64,000 bases of DNA. Origin: JAFEDN01 sp963712715. Lineage in GTDB: Bacteria; Pseudomonadota; Gammaproteobacteria; Coxiellales; Coxiellaceae. Under the pieces are notes generated by a model. It was not told the DNA's origin. It searched no databases and saw only the letters and a program-made list of their open reading frames with translations. The translations under genes and the position numbers were made by a program. Where the stretch lies: positions 124,001-188,000 of the forward strand of contig CAVQJI010000016.1 of assembly GCA_963712715.1 (NCBI GenBank). The letters run 5' to 3'. Of the stretch, positions 8,777 through 18,130 are shown piece by piece; position 1 is the stretch's first letter, and every line of letters starts with the position of its first letter.

Positions 8777-9460
8777 TCAGCGGCAGTTGCCAGCAAAAAC
8801 TACCAAAGCGTCCTGGGTCATTTGTTGACTGAGAGATACGATGGGCATTTCGCGCGTTAGCGCCACCACAGTATTCATTTTAGTCATCATGGGTCCCGGC
8901 GCAACGCTCAGATTGACGAAATTAATATTATATAAATTATAACCCTGCCCGGGATATATCGCATTGATCCGATCTAATTCCGCTTTAGCCTGATCATAAA
9001 TCTGCATACGCAGTTTAGACTTTGTGAGGTTGATTTCAGCCGTGCTGGGAGAGTAAATAATATCCGCAACGGTATAGGTTTGTCCTTCGCTATTGAGCGC
9101 ATGTACCCGTTCCCGTAATCCGGCCAGAGCAGTGTCCGGTAAACGCGCCTCGGCAACAGCATGTAATTGCTCCAGACTGGTTTTACCAGGACTTCGTGAG
9201 AATTCGGTGATGTGCCAAATAACTTCCGGCGCAATCCTTTTTAATGAAGACTGAAAATTGTCCTGGGCTTTGGCTATTTGTTCCCTGTTAAATAAGGCAT
9301 CGAGCGTAACACTCACTTTTGCGGTTTGTGTAGTGACCCAATCTTGCGCGGATAATTGCAGAGTTATCTGGGGCAATATATCGTCGCAGGAAGTATTCGC
9401 GTCTGCCTGAGTATTGAAACTTAATACCGTAAAAAAAAGCGTCGTGATGATTTTCTTCAT
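8777..9460 (-). CDS. Secreted protein of unknown family
   Basis: A 227-residue protein with an N-terminal signal peptide (KKIITTLFFTVLSFNTQADA). I chose ATG 9460, which follows GGGAG; the longer frame to 9499 adds residues before the signal. The mature part is mixed alpha/beta with no motif I recognise for certain; a distant likeness to the SIMPL/DUF541 class is possible but unproven. Two cysteines (near residue 24 and at the C-terminus, GNCR) could form a disulphide. The stop codon lies in the motif CGCTGAGTACAG, which also ends two genes at 46.0 and 47.9 kb. Confidence 0.7.
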   Translation of the reverse strand: MKKIITTLFFTVLSFNTQADANTSCDDILPQITLQLSAQDWVTTQTAKVSVTLDALFNREQIAKAQDNFQSSLKRIAPEVIWHITEFSRSPGKTSLEQLHAVAEARLPDTALAGLRERVHALNSEGQTYTVADIIYSPSTAEINLTKSKLRMQIYDQAKAELDRINAIYPGQGYNLYNINFVNLSVAPGPMMTKMNTVVALTREMPIVSLSQQMTQDALVVFAGNCR

Positions 9461-9465
9461 ATTTT

Positions 9466-10104
9466 TTAATCTCCCGTATTTAAAATAGTGACCATACATT
9501 TGCGCAAAGGATTTTGAGTACAGGCGTGGACATATTGAAAGTCAATAAACCGGTATGGTAAGTGCGGGTCCCGATGTGCTGAAATCCCAAGACGTGTGGT
9601 TTGAATAATTTTACGCGGACGGTAGCCGACATCATCCAGATAAAAACACTCAGAATCAAAATTTTTTTGATCCCAATCTTCCACTTTTAGCCCCAATGCT
9701 TTGCATAATAAAGTTTGCCCTGCGCATAACCTTTCCGGTTTGCGAGTGAGTGGCGGATTGAGCGCCTGCATGGTTTGCAGCATTAATGAATTGGATTCAG
9801 AGGTAAAGGGAATACCCGCCTTGATCAGAACAGCGTTTCCCTCGCCTCGCGCACTGACGTTCAAGGAACTTTTTCCGCGGGAGTAATACATATAAATAGT
9901 CCCCGGCGGCATAAATAAAGCGCGGCGTTTCGGGGTAAATCCCAATGAGGCATGGCTTGCTTTTTCATTTAAATAATAAGCTTCCGTTTCCACTATCATT
10001 GCTTTCAGCCAAATTCCGGCATTTTTGACGCAAATTATTTTCCCTAATAAATTCCGGGCGAGTTCCTGTGCATCCTGATCAAAAAAATCGTCGGTTAGCA
10101 TCAT
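9466..10104 (-). CDS. 3-methyladenine DNA glycosylase (AAG/MPG family)
   Basis: A 212-residue enzyme of the alkyladenine DNA glycosylase family, which removes alkylated purines. Family blocks are visible: ARNLLGKIICVK, IVETEAYY (with the catalytic Glu), KRRALFMPPGTIYMYYSRG, ARGEGNAVLIKAG and GPA/CAGQTLLCKALG. Length is normal. It ends six bases from the start of the secreted protein and follows fau closely, suggesting co-transcription. Confidence 0.93.
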   Translation of the reverse strand: MMLTDDFFDQDAQELARNLLGKIICVKNAGIWLKAMIVETEAYYLNEKASHASLGFTPKRRALFMPPGTIYMYYSRGKSSLNVSARGEGNAVLIKAGIPFTSESNSLMLQTMQALNPPLTRKPERLCAGQTLLCKALGLKVEDWDQKNFDSECFYLDDVGYRPRKIIQTTRLGISAHRDPHLPYRFIDFQYVHACTQNPLRKCMVTILNTGD

Positions 10105-10113
10105 ATTTTATAT

Positions 10114-10722
10114 TTAGGTGAGGCGGCGGTAAATATTTTTTTCAGTCACCACAATGTTCATAGGCACATCCCATTTATCAGTAACGATTTCGGGCACTTT
10201 TTGAAATTCGTAAGCAAGTCCTATTATGATGGGAAGATGACCCTGACGGTCTTTGATAAGATTTAAGGTGCGATCGTAATGACCGGCGCCGCGCCCTAAA
10301 CGGTTACAGTCCTGATCAAAAGCGACCAATGGCAAAAAGATAAGATCGAGATTCGCTGTTTCCAGTGGTAATTGATGCCGATGAGCGGGTCCGCTAATGC
10401 CGTGCATGCCCTTTAACAGCGGGTCCCCCAGAATGTAGGCGTGGAACTCGAGAGGTCCGGCATCCGGGGCTGCCGCGGAATTAATGACCGGCAGGTATAA
10501 ATTTTTATTTAACGTATGTGCGCAATGCATGATGGGCAGGGGGTCCAATTCGTTTTCTATCGCGAGGTAGGAGCCGATGTTCCGCGCTTCCAGAAACTCA
10601 TCGAGCATAACTACCTGCGCCGCAACGGTCTGGGCGGCCTGAGCGATAGAAATTAGCCCCAAACTTCGGCGACGGGTTTGCATTTTGCTACGAACTTCAG
10701 GCTTATAAAATAGTTTAGTCAT
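10114..10722 (-). CDS. fau: 5-formyltetrahydrofolate cyclo-ligase
   Basis: A 202-residue enzyme that converts 5-formyl-THF to 5,10-methenyl-THF. The signatures FLPLVAFDQDCNRLGRGAGHYDR and the N-terminal basic segment KPEVRSKMQTRRRSL fit the family. The true start is ATG 10722; upstream in-frame codons belong to the 6S RNA. This ssrS-fau arrangement is the one known in E. coli, where the dicistronic transcript is processed. Confidence 0.95.
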   Translation of the reverse strand: MTKLFYKPEVRSKMQTRRRSLGLISIAQAAQTVAAQVVMLDEFLEARNIGSYLAIENELDPLPIMHCAHTLNKNLYLPVINSAAAPDAGPLEFHAYILGDPLLKGMHGISGPAHRHQLPLETANLDLIFLPLVAFDQDCNRLGRGAGHYDRTLNLIKDRQGHLPIIIGLAYEFQKVPEIVTDKWDVPMNIVVTEKNIYRRLT

Positions 10723-10731
10723 ATATAAAGG

Positions 10732-10910
10732 GGCCTCCATAATATCGTTGCAGGCTTTTATGAACCCATTTTGATAAGATGGGAGTCGCTGGTCTGCTTT
10801 AAGGCTTTCTACTACAAGGTAGACTTGCACAACCACAGAACACTCTGAGTCCCTGGGTCATTAAATATCGGTTCAAAAAACAGTCCTACTGGCGATTACT
10901 ACAGAGGCCT
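10732..10910 (-). ncRNA. ssrS: 6S RNA
   Basis: It lies between zapA and fau, as in other gammaproteobacteria. On the minus strand it contains two stretches almost identical to E. coli 6S RNA, GAACCGATATTTAATG near the 5' half and AGAAAGCCTTAAAGCAG near the 3' half. The ends can pair (GGCCTC near 10904-10909 with GAGGCC at 10732-10737), forming the long closing stem with a central bubble. A TATAAT box at about 10912-10917, inside the end of zapA, is placed to start it. 6S RNA mimics an open promoter and sequesters sigma-70 RNA polymerase. Confidence 0.85.
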
Positions 10911-10918
10911 TATAATAA

Positions 10919-11230
10919 TTATACAACTATTTGGTCTTTTTCTGCCAGCTTTTCTTCAATGCGTTGCTGTAGATCGATTATTCTTTGATTCATGGCATCA
11001 ACGCATTGATATTTCTCTCTTTTTAAGTCCAGGAGTTCTTTGCAAATATTTAGCGCAGCTACCACCGCCATCCGATCGGTGCTGGTGATATGACCTGCCT
11101 GGCGGATTTTACGCATTTGTTCGTCCACATAATGTGCGGACTCCTGAAGATCGATGGCGTCCTTCGCGGTGCATTTAATTTTATAGAGGCGATCCAGGAT
11201 TTTGATGGTGACGACATTTTCCTGACTCAT
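10919..11230 (-). CDS. zapA: Cell division protein ZapA
   Basis: A 103-residue protein beginning VVTIKILDRLYKIKC, with an Ala/Leu-rich helix (MAVVAALNICKELL) and a C-terminal coiled coil. This is typical ZapA, which cross-links FtsZ filaments at the division ring. Its ATG overlaps the stop of the upstream ZapB-like gene. The 6S RNA promoter lies in its last codons. Confidence 0.92.
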   Translation of the reverse strand: MSQENVVTIKILDRLYKIKCTAKDAIDLQESAHYVDEQMRKIRQAGHITSTDRMAVVAALNICKELLDLKREKYQCVDAMNQRIIDLQQRIEEKLAEKDQIVV

Positions 11231-11430
11231 ATTAAAGCCTCCTGTAAGTTGCTGATAATTTTTTTAATTTTACCCGCCGTGTGCCGGTTATTCTGATACC
11301 ATAGATTTTTTTCACGGGCATAGCGCACCATCTGGTTACGCAAATATTTATTTTCTGCCTGTAAATCCCCGACCAACCTGAGTAAATGATCGATTTGCAA
11401 CTCTAAACGGCCCAATTCCACGCTTGCCAT
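11227..11430 (-). CDS. ZapB-like coiled-coil protein (TIGR02449 family)
   Basis: A 67-residue, almost wholly coiled-coil protein (LGRLELQIDHLLRLV...ENKYLRNQ). This small family is found directly upstream of zapA in many gammaproteobacteria and is thought to act in division like ZapB. The coding regions overlap by four bases. Confidence 0.85.
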   Translation of the reverse strand: MASVELGRLELQIDHLLRLVGDLQAENKYLRNQMVRYAREKNLWYQNNRHTAGKIKKIISNLQEALI

Positions 11431-11516
11431 GATTGTCCCCTAAGGTAATGAGATCCACAAGGATAAAGCCATACTCCGTAAAGATCAAAGGTATTTTCTT
11501 GAAAATAATATTTTAA

Positions 11517-11587
11517 TTGATTTTATTCATGTAATGGATATATAATGCCATATATTAGAGCCAAAAACAAAGGACATACTTTGTTTT
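11517..11587 (+). promoter_or_regulatory. glmS promoter and leader hairpin
   Basis: TTGATT at 11517-11522 and TATAAT at 11541-11546, spaced 18 bases, form a good sigma-70 promoter about 100 bases before glmS. In the leader, AAAACAAAG (11564-11572) and CTTTGTTTT (11579-11587) form a perfect hairpin. Neither a glmS ribozyme nor another riboswitch is apparent. Confidence 0.6.
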
Positions 11588-11648
11588 GCCAATCTATGCT
11601 CAATGTCGTAATATTGGGTAAGACCGATTTTTTATTTCTGGAGTGACT

Positions 11649-13472
11649 ATGTGCGGAATAATGGGCGGAATCGCGCAACGAAATATAGCGCCTATCTTAC
11701 TGGAAGGTCTGAAGAAGATGGAGTACCGCGGTTATGATTCCGCGGGAATCGCCGTCCTTTCAGAACAAAATCATGCGCTGGAACGTTTGCGGGTTGCCGG
11801 GAAAGTCAGCGCACTCATGGAAAGCTACCAGAATCATCCTCTCGCCGGCAAAATTGGCATTGCCCATACTCGCTGGGCCACGCACGGCAAACCTGCGGAA
11901 CGAAACGCTCATCCTTTGTACTCTCATCATCAGATCGCCGTGGTACACAATGGCATCATTGAAAATTATGCGGAATTGCGCGAGAAACTGCGCAAGCTGG
12001 GTTATGAATTTCAAAGTGAAACCGATACCGAAGTCATCGCGCATTTGGTCTATCATCACCTTCAGCAACAACCCGATATGTTCAGCGCCGTCTCCGCCGC
12101 CCGCGCGGAATTGACCGGCGCTTATGCCCTGGGCATTATGAATCAACAAACGCCTGATGAATTATTCGCGGTCCGTCATCATGTACCATTGATTGTTGGC
12201 GTAGGCATTGGCGAACATTTTTTCGCTTCGGACCCTCTGGCTTTATCTATCGTAACCCAGCAATTTGTCTATCTTGAAGATGGCGATATCGCTCAGGTTA
12301 AACGCGACGATGTGGTTATTTACAATCATCAAAACCAGCGTACGCAACGCTCGGTGCAACAGGTCAATATTAATGCGGAAATCAGCAGTAAAGGCCCCTA
12401 TCGCCACTACATGCTGAAAGAAATCTATGAACAGCCTGAAACGCTGACTCAAACCCTGGCAGAACATGTCATTGACGGCCATATCCCGCAACATTGGTTG
12501 GGACCGCGAGCGATCGAGATTCTCCCCCACATTACCCGTGTACACATTGTGGCGTGTGGAACCAGCTATCACGCCGGTCTGGTCGCGAAATTTTGGCTGG
12601 AAGAATACATGCGGATTCCATGCACGGTGGAAGTCGCCAGCGAATATCGCTACCGTCATCCGGTGGTGGAAGGGAATACTTTATTCGTGGCCATTTCCCA
12701 ATCGGGAGAAACCGCCGACACGCTGGCCGCCTTACGTCAGGCGAAGGAATCCGGCTATGCGGGAACGCTGGCGATCTGTAATGTCGCGCAAAGCAGTCTG
12801 GTGCGTGAAACGGATTTAGCGCTGCTCACGCGTGCCGGAACGGAAATCGGTGTGGCCGCCACCAAAACATTTACCGCGCAATTATTGGCGTTATTATTAC
12901 TGACTATTTATCTGGGACAATACCGGCGAGAAACCACCGCCACGGAACCGCTCCTGGCCGCCCTAAAACAGCTACCCGGCCTGGTTCGAAAAGCACTGGC
13001 TCTGGAAGAATCTATCCAGGTGTTTGCCCGCATACTGGCGGATAAATCCCAGGCGTTGTATTTGGGCCGTGGCATGATGTTTCCCATTGCGCTCGAAGGC
13101 GCGCTAAAACTGAAAGAAATTTCCTATATTTTCGTTGAAGCTTATCCGGGCGGTGAACTAAAACACGGCACACTGGCGCTCATCGACGAAGAAATGCCCA
13201 TTATCGTCATCTGCCCCCATAACGGCGTGGCCGATAAACTGATGAGTAATGTACAGGAAGTGCAAACCCGCGGCGGCGTTTGTTATGGTTTTGTGGATGA
13301 ACGGATCAATTGGCAAACAGAACCGGTCATTAAAATGCCCGTAATGCCCGAAGTTTTGGCGCCGATTGTCTACACAATTCCTCTGCAATTACTGGCCTAT
13401 CACACTGCGATATTAAAAGGCACCGACGTTGATCAGCCGCGCAATTTAGCAAAATCAGTCACAGTAGAATAA
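11649..13472 (+). CDS. glmS: Glutamine--fructose-6-phosphate aminotransferase (isomerizing)
   Basis: A 607-residue enzyme making glucosamine-6-phosphate, the entry to UDP-GlcNAc and cell wall. Translation starts at ATG 11649 so that Cys2 becomes the N-terminal nucleophile (MCGIMGG). The glutaminase block RGYDSAGIA and THGKPAERNAHP are followed by two SIS domains (CGTSYHAG, SQSGETADT, LGRGMMFPIALEGALKLKE) and the C-terminal QPRNLAKSVTVE. No frame breaks. Confidence 0.98.
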   Translation: MCGIMGGIAQRNIAPILLEGLKKMEYRGYDSAGIAVLSEQNHALERLRVAGKVSALMESYQNHPLAGKIGIAHTRWATHGKPAERNAHPLYSHHQIAVVHNGIIENYAELREKLRKLGYEFQSETDTEVIAHLVYHHLQQQPDMFSAVSAARAELTGAYALGIMNQQTPDELFAVRHHVPLIVGVGIGEHFFASDPLALSIVTQQFVYLEDGDIAQVKRDDVVIYNHQNQRTQRSVQQVNINAEISSKGPYRHYMLKEIYEQPETLTQTLAEHVIDGHIPQHWLGPRAIEILPHITRVHIVACGTSYHAGLVAKFWLEEYMRIPCTVEVASEYRYRHPVVEGNTLFVAISQSGETADTLAALRQAKESGYAGTLAICNVAQSSLVRETDLALLTRAGTEIGVAATKTFTAQLLALLLLTIYLGQYRRETTATEPLLAALKQLPGLVRKALALEESIQVFARILADKSQALYLGRGMMFPIALEGALKLKEISYIFVEAYPGGELKHGTLALIDEEMPIIVICPHNGVADKLMSNVQEVQTRGGVCYGFVDERINWQTEPVIKMPVMPEVLAPIVYTIPLQLLAYHTAILKGTDVDQPRNLAKSVTVE

Positions 13473-13477
13473 TCGTC

Positions 13478-13723
13478 ATGAAGAAAGCTATTCAACAATT
13501 CGTGAGAAATCTTGTCCCTTTTATTGGGATAGGGATATTTTTTGTATTGTTGCTGGCAGGACTGATCATCTTTTCGTGGTTACTTATTTTGGGGGCTGGA
13601 GCAGGACTGGCTTTATTTGTGATTTACTGGATTTACTCTAAATTAACAACCCGAAAATATCACCCTGTTTCGCGTTGCGCGGGTGAACCCAGAAAAGGCC
13701 GTATTATCGACCATGATAAATAA
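13478..13723 (+). CDS. Small membrane protein, unknown
   Basis: An 81-residue protein with two adjacent hydrophobic segments (residues about 12-34 and 37-53, rich in Ile, Leu and Phe), then a basic cytoplasmic tail. It lies five bases after glmS and eight before polX, so it probably shares their transcript. I do not recognise the family. Confidence 0.65.
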   Translation: MKKAIQQFVRNLVPFIGIGIFFVLLLAGLIIFSWLLILGAGAGLALFVIYWIYSKLTTRKYHPVSRCAGEPRKGRIIDHDK

Positions 13724-13731
13724 GCCCTGCC

Positions 13732-15468
13732 ATGACAGTGCATAATGCCGAAATCGCCGAAATTTTAAATGAAATCGCCGATCTGCTGGAAATTCAGGAT
13801 GCCAATCCTTTTCGGGTGCGCGCATATCGCAATGCCGGACAATTAATCGCGACTTATTCCCGTTCCCTGGAGAAAATGCTCGAGGATGATCAGGACTTAA
13901 CTCAACTCCCCGGGATAGGCGCGGATTTGGCCGGAAAAATCGCCGTTATCATACGAACCGGAGAATTACCCGCATTAAAACGCCTGGAAAAGCAGATCCC
14001 TAAAACCGTGCTGGTCATGTTGAAAATTCCGGGTCTGGGCCCAAAGCGGGTTAAAATACTGTATAAAAAATTGAAGATAAAAAATTTGGACGATCTGGAA
14101 AAAGCCGCGCAGAACCATCACATTCGTGAGCTTAAGGGCTTTGGCCCAAAAACAGAAACAGCTATTTTAACGACCCTGGAAAATCGCGTTGATAATCCAC
14201 CACGTTATCTCTATACAATTGTTCAGGCGATCGGCGAGGAACTGCTGGCTTATTTAAAAAAATGTCCCGCCGTTAGTAAAGTGGTCATCGCCGGAAGTTA
14301 TCGTCGTAAAAAAGATACCATCGGCGATTTGGACTTTTTAATCACGGCTAAAAGTAAAAAAACGGTCATGGATTATTTTTTAAAATTCAACAAAATAGCG
14401 GCCATTCTGGCCAGAGGAAAAACAAAATCTACCATACAACTCCATTCGGGATTACAGGTGGATTTACGGGTTATCAAGGAGAGCAGCTATGGCGCGGCGT
14501 TGTTGTATTTTACCGGCTCGAAATCACACAACATCGCTATCCGTAGAAATGCGATTATACGAAAATTAAAAATTAACGAATACGGTGTTTTCAAAAATTC
14601 GCGCCGGATCGCGGGGAAAACCGAAAAAGAAGTTTACCGCTCGATTGGATTACCCTATATCGAACCGGAATTACGTGAAAATCGCGGGGAAATCACCGCC
14701 GCCGCCAATAAAAAATTGCCGAAACTGGTCGTTTTAAGCGATATTCGCGGAGATTTACATTGCCATACGCAAGCCACTGACGGACTGAATACTCTTGAAC
14801 AGATGGCGCAGGCGGCCATCCTGCTAAACTATGAATACATCGCCATCACCGACCATACCCAGCGATTGGCGATGGTTGGAGGACAAAACCCCAAAGCGGT
14901 ACAGGCACAAATCGACTCCATTGATCGCCTGAACGAAAAATTAAATAAAACCCGGCAAAAAATTCTGATTTTAAAATCCGCGGAGGTGGATATCCTGGAA
15001 AATGGCGACCTGGATTTACCGGATAAAATTCTGAAAAAATTAGACCTGACCGTCTGTTCCATCCACTCAAAATTTAATTTATCCGCCGTTAAACAGACTG
15101 AAAGAATTATGCGCGCGATGGATAATCGCTATTTCACCATACTGGGTCATCCCACCGGCCGGTTATTGAATAAGCGCGAGCCTCTCTCGTTAAATTTTGA
15201 AACCCTGTTTCCGGCAGGCAAAGAGCGGAACTGTTTTTTTGAAGTCAACGCGCAACCCAATCGTCTGGATTTAAGCGATGAATTGTGCAAGCTGGCAAAA
15301 GAAACCGGCGTCAAAATGGTGATTTCAACGGACGCGCACAGTGCTGATCAGCTTAAATTTATGCAGTACGGCGTCAATCAGGCCCGCCGCGGCTGGCTGG
15401 AGCGTTCTGATATTATTAACACCCATTCCCTGGAAATTTTATTAAAATTATTGAAAGATAGGCGCTGA
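13732..15468 (+). CDS. polX: DNA polymerase/3'-5' exonuclease PolX
   Basis: A 578-residue family X polymerase fused to a PHP domain. In order: an N-terminal 8-kDa-like HhH domain (LPGIGADLAGKIA, IPGLGPKRVK, LKGFGPKTETAIL), the nucleotidyltransferase palm with the metal-binding pair GDLDFLI and a third Asp in VDLRV, thumb (GAALLYFTGSKSHN), and the C-terminal PHP domain (GDLHCHTQATDG, AITDHT, ILGHPTGR, STDAHS). It probably acts in base-excision repair. The gene has no frame breaks, unlike the nearby polA. Part of its 3' end is repeated at 23138-23277. Confidence 0.95.
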   Translation: MTVHNAEIAEILNEIADLLEIQDANPFRVRAYRNAGQLIATYSRSLEKMLEDDQDLTQLPGIGADLAGKIAVIIRTGELPALKRLEKQIPKTVLVMLKIPGLGPKRVKILYKKLKIKNLDDLEKAAQNHHIRELKGFGPKTETAILTTLENRVDNPPRYLYTIVQAIGEELLAYLKKCPAVSKVVIAGSYRRKKDTIGDLDFLITAKSKKTVMDYFLKFNKIAAILARGKTKSTIQLHSGLQVDLRVIKESSYGAALLYFTGSKSHNIAIRRNAIIRKLKINEYGVFKNSRRIAGKTEKEVYRSIGLPYIEPELRENRGEITAAANKKLPKLVVLSDIRGDLHCHTQATDGLNTLEQMAQAAILLNYEYIAITDHTQRLAMVGGQNPKAVQAQIDSIDRLNEKLNKTRQKILILKSAEVDILENGDLDLPDKILKKLDLTVCSIHSKFNLSAVKQTERIMRAMDNRYFTILGHPTGRLLNKREPLSLNFETLFPAGKERNCFFEVNAQPNRLDLSDELCKLAKETGVKMVISTDAHSADQLKFMQYGVNQARRGWLERSDIINTHSLEILLKLLKDRR

Positions 15469-15548
15469 ATGAGTGATATCATTGTTTTCAGTCAACGCCC
15501 TTATCTTTTTTCCTGAAAATATGCGATTTTATATCCTTTCTTCTATTA

Positions 15549-17993
15549 TTATTTATAGTTCATAATATTCTGAATAACAGGATCCTTTAAAAATGATTGA
15601 ATATTCTCCAGACAATCATGTATTTCATGCTTTTTTGTATAACCTAACAGAGTATTGAAAGGAATTTTTCTCACTATCCCGCCAAGACTTCCTTCATTAC
15701 ATGCTGCTAATTCGTCTTCATTCAAATGCTCAGGTAAATTCTTTTCATCATCGATACAATGCTCAAGTAATTCAATTATTTTTTCTGCAGCTTTAATTTT
15801 ATTTCGGCCACATTTTTCAGGACAGAGAATTGAAAAAAGACCTAAAGGTGTCCGTTTTTCTTTTCTATTGGGAACATAAGCTTTTAGTGTTTGAATTACT
15901 TTTTCTACTTCTTGATGCAGAATTTTCAACTCCTTCTGTTTACTCTGAATTTTCAACTTATATGGGTCAGTCTCTTGAACTTCTACAACAGGATTATTTC
16001 TTTTTAGTTCCTCATTAATTTTTGGAGCTGGATCACCTTTATAAACAAGTGCGTTAAGCTTTCCCTTATCTTCTGGATGCTGCGCATCTTCCCGAACAGT
16101 TTCTAATACATTGGTATTTGGATTTTCTTTAAAAGAAGAATTAATTCTATAATCATATGCACCCAAAATAGAAGATACTTCAATAGTCTGACCTACAGTA
16201 GGATTCTCGATGCAACAAATTGATACCGGCAACCCTTTATGTTTTTTAACCTGTTCAATTGCTTGTTTCAAATCGGTGTGAAGTTCTAATTCCGGGTAAC
16301 CAAACTTAGTTGACGAAGGCGATCTGACAACCATATTAACAACCGTATTATAAGAGCTTGCATATGGTTGAAAATTACCTTCGTCCGTATTAGGCGTTGC
16401 TATCACTACATACCGCCAATTTATCGCTGAATCGTTTCCACGTTCTTTTTTTAGTTTTTCAATACCCGGTTCCAGATCATAACGAGTCTGTGAAACTTTA
16501 GGTTGATACCCATTATTATCCTTTTCCAAGGTCAAGGGGAGTTCTGGAGCTTTCAATACCTGTAATTCTTCCACAGGCAATGATAACCCGGACAGTGAAT
16601 TCGGCGTCCTTAACGATTCAGATGTTGGGGTGGTTATTATAACAGGAGATCTGTTCGCAATTTGAGGCGGCTCCTCAGTCTGTTGTTCTTCTAAAGAATC
16701 AGTTCTTTTATCTTCAGATGGAGTTTTTTTAGTCTCCTGCAACGGTTCATCCTTAATCGAGGAATTTTTGTAATTTTCCAATTCTATTTCTAGACGCCTC
16801 TTTTCGCTATCGAAAGCATTTTCCAATGCAAGACAGTTCCAATAACAGGAAGATACATCCCGGACCGATTTTTTGCTTATTGAAATTATTGCCTCAATAC
16901 TTTTTATAGCTTCATTCAACAATGAGACGTTTTTATTTGATAATTTTTTACTCCATCCTTTTTCACTCATAAATTTTAAAGTTTTCATCTGTATTTCATA
17001 CATTAATAGCATTTTAGAGAAATTAAGAGTATAATATTCAAATTTTTTGTTTTGTTCATTTATGATATTATAATTTGTAAAATTTTTTAACTGATCTGAT
17101 TCCTTAATAATTTCCGTTAATATATCTTTAAATTTTTCAAATAAACCCGGAAGTTTTATCAAACCAGCATATTCAATCTCTCTAATAAATTCAATATCCT
17201 CCTTTCTAGCAAATTCAATATCCTCTTCAATCTGTCTAGTAAATTCACCCGGAGGTGAGTCTGCCTTAGACTTAGTTTTATCCTGAGTTTGTTGATTCCC
17301 ATCTTGGGCGATAGGCAGGTGGGAAGTTTCTTTCACTTCACTCTCTATTTTAGAAAATTCTCTTAGAAACACCTCCTCGAACTGGGGAGCTAACTCCATT
17401 AATTCCTTTGTTTGATTTTTATCTGCGTGAGGTAATAATGGTTCAAAATTGAGAAAAGGTTCAAATTTTTTATTATTTTTTTTGGCATCAGCCATACGTT
17501 CCAGACCAATGGGTGATTGAGTCATCTGAATGGATTTGAACATCTCAGTATCCAAGGGGGTTTTTTCGCGGATACTCTTTTCTAAGTAGAAAATTAGCTG
17601 TGGAATAAATTCATAAGTTATGTAAGATAAATTATTCCGATTATCATCAATTTCCTTAAAAAATTCCAGTTCATTAAATAATTTTTCAGCCGTAATTTCA
17701 GTTTTATCGCCATAGGGATAGCGCATAAGTCGTTTATAAACTACTTTGAAATCTTCAAAATTTTTGCTTTCTTTTATATCCTTAATGCTTTCCAATTTTC
17801 TTAGTTCATCAAAAGATTTAATCAGCTTGACTCCAAGCACGTAGTTGAGCCCCTTAGCCTTGTCGGATGGTACTTTACCCATTACAATATGATGAAGAAT
17901 ATTTGAGTCGTTAGTAACCGTTGTCTCAATGTTTTTCCGAATATTTTTTGAGGGCTCTCCTAAAGGAGCTGAATATTTATAAACTTTCGACAT
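15549..17993 (-). CDS. Large effector-like protein, paralogue of 20254-22902
   Basis: An 814-residue hydrophilic, Lys/Glu-rich protein that I do not recognise. It shares with the protein at 20254-22902: ITYEFIPQLI (N-terminal third), a helical middle block (ESDQLKNFTNYNIINEQN...KKLSNKNVSLLNEAI), a C-terminal block CPEKCGRNKIKAAEKII, and the ending HLNEDELAACNEG...LLGYTKKHEI...NIMNYK. A Pro/Ser-rich linker and a domain of its own (about residues 510-650) separate the middle and end. There is no signal peptide. Base composition is more AT-rich than polX beside it. Size, low complexity and duplication suggest a secreted host-directed effector (inference). It converges on polX. Confidence 0.75.
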   Translation of the reverse strand: MSKVYKYSAPLGEPSKNIRKNIETTVTNDSNILHHIVMGKVPSDKAKGLNYVLGVKLIKSFDELRKLESIKDIKESKNFEDFKVVYKRLMRYPYGDKTEITAEKLFNELEFFKEIDDNRNNLSYITYEFIPQLIFYLEKSIREKTPLDTEMFKSIQMTQSPIGLERMADAKKNNKKFEPFLNFEPLLPHADKNQTKELMELAPQFEEVFLREFSKIESEVKETSHLPIAQDGNQQTQDKTKSKADSPPGEFTRQIEEDIEFARKEDIEFIREIEYAGLIKLPGLFEKFKDILTEIIKESDQLKNFTNYNIINEQNKKFEYYTLNFSKMLLMYEIQMKTLKFMSEKGWSKKLSNKNVSLLNEAIKSIEAIISISKKSVRDVSSCYWNCLALENAFDSEKRRLEIELENYKNSSIKDEPLQETKKTPSEDKRTDSLEEQQTEEPPQIANRSPVIITTPTSESLRTPNSLSGLSLPVEELQVLKAPELPLTLEKDNNGYQPKVSQTRYDLEPGIEKLKKERGNDSAINWRYVVIATPNTDEGNFQPYASSYNTVVNMVVRSPSSTKFGYPELELHTDLKQAIEQVKKHKGLPVSICCIENPTVGQTIEVSSILGAYDYRINSSFKENPNTNVLETVREDAQHPEDKGKLNALVYKGDPAPKINEELKRNNPVVEVQETDPYKLKIQSKQKELKILHQEVEKVIQTLKAYVPNRKEKRTPLGLFSILCPEKCGRNKIKAAEKIIELLEHCIDDEKNLPEHLNEDELAACNEGSLGGIVRKIPFNTLLGYTKKHEIHDCLENIQSFLKDPVIQNIMNYK

Positions 17994-18000
17994 AGAATTA

Positions 18001-18110
18001 CCTCTTTATAATTTAAATTACGTATGTATTATAACTACAGATTCTTAATGCAGCATTAAGTAAAATAAGTTATTGATTCATATTGAGTTTTTATGGGCGC
18101 TCACAGTGCA
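18001..18110 (-). promoter_or_regulatory. Conserved upstream region of the paralogous effector genes
   Basis: This stretch and 23035-23140 align along about 100 bases (CTCTTTATAA, TATTATAA, TTAATGCAGCATTAA, AAATAAGT, TTGATT), with scattered changes. Both lie upstream of one member of the effector pair, so it probably holds their promoter. TTAATGCAGCATTAA is a palindrome and could be an operator. Confidence 0.45.
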
Positions 18111-18130
18111 AAGGGAGGGGGTCAAGTTTC

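Noticed and set aside
10723..10836. N-terminal extension of fau
   Set aside because: Those codons are part of the 6S RNA; the enzyme starts at 10722.
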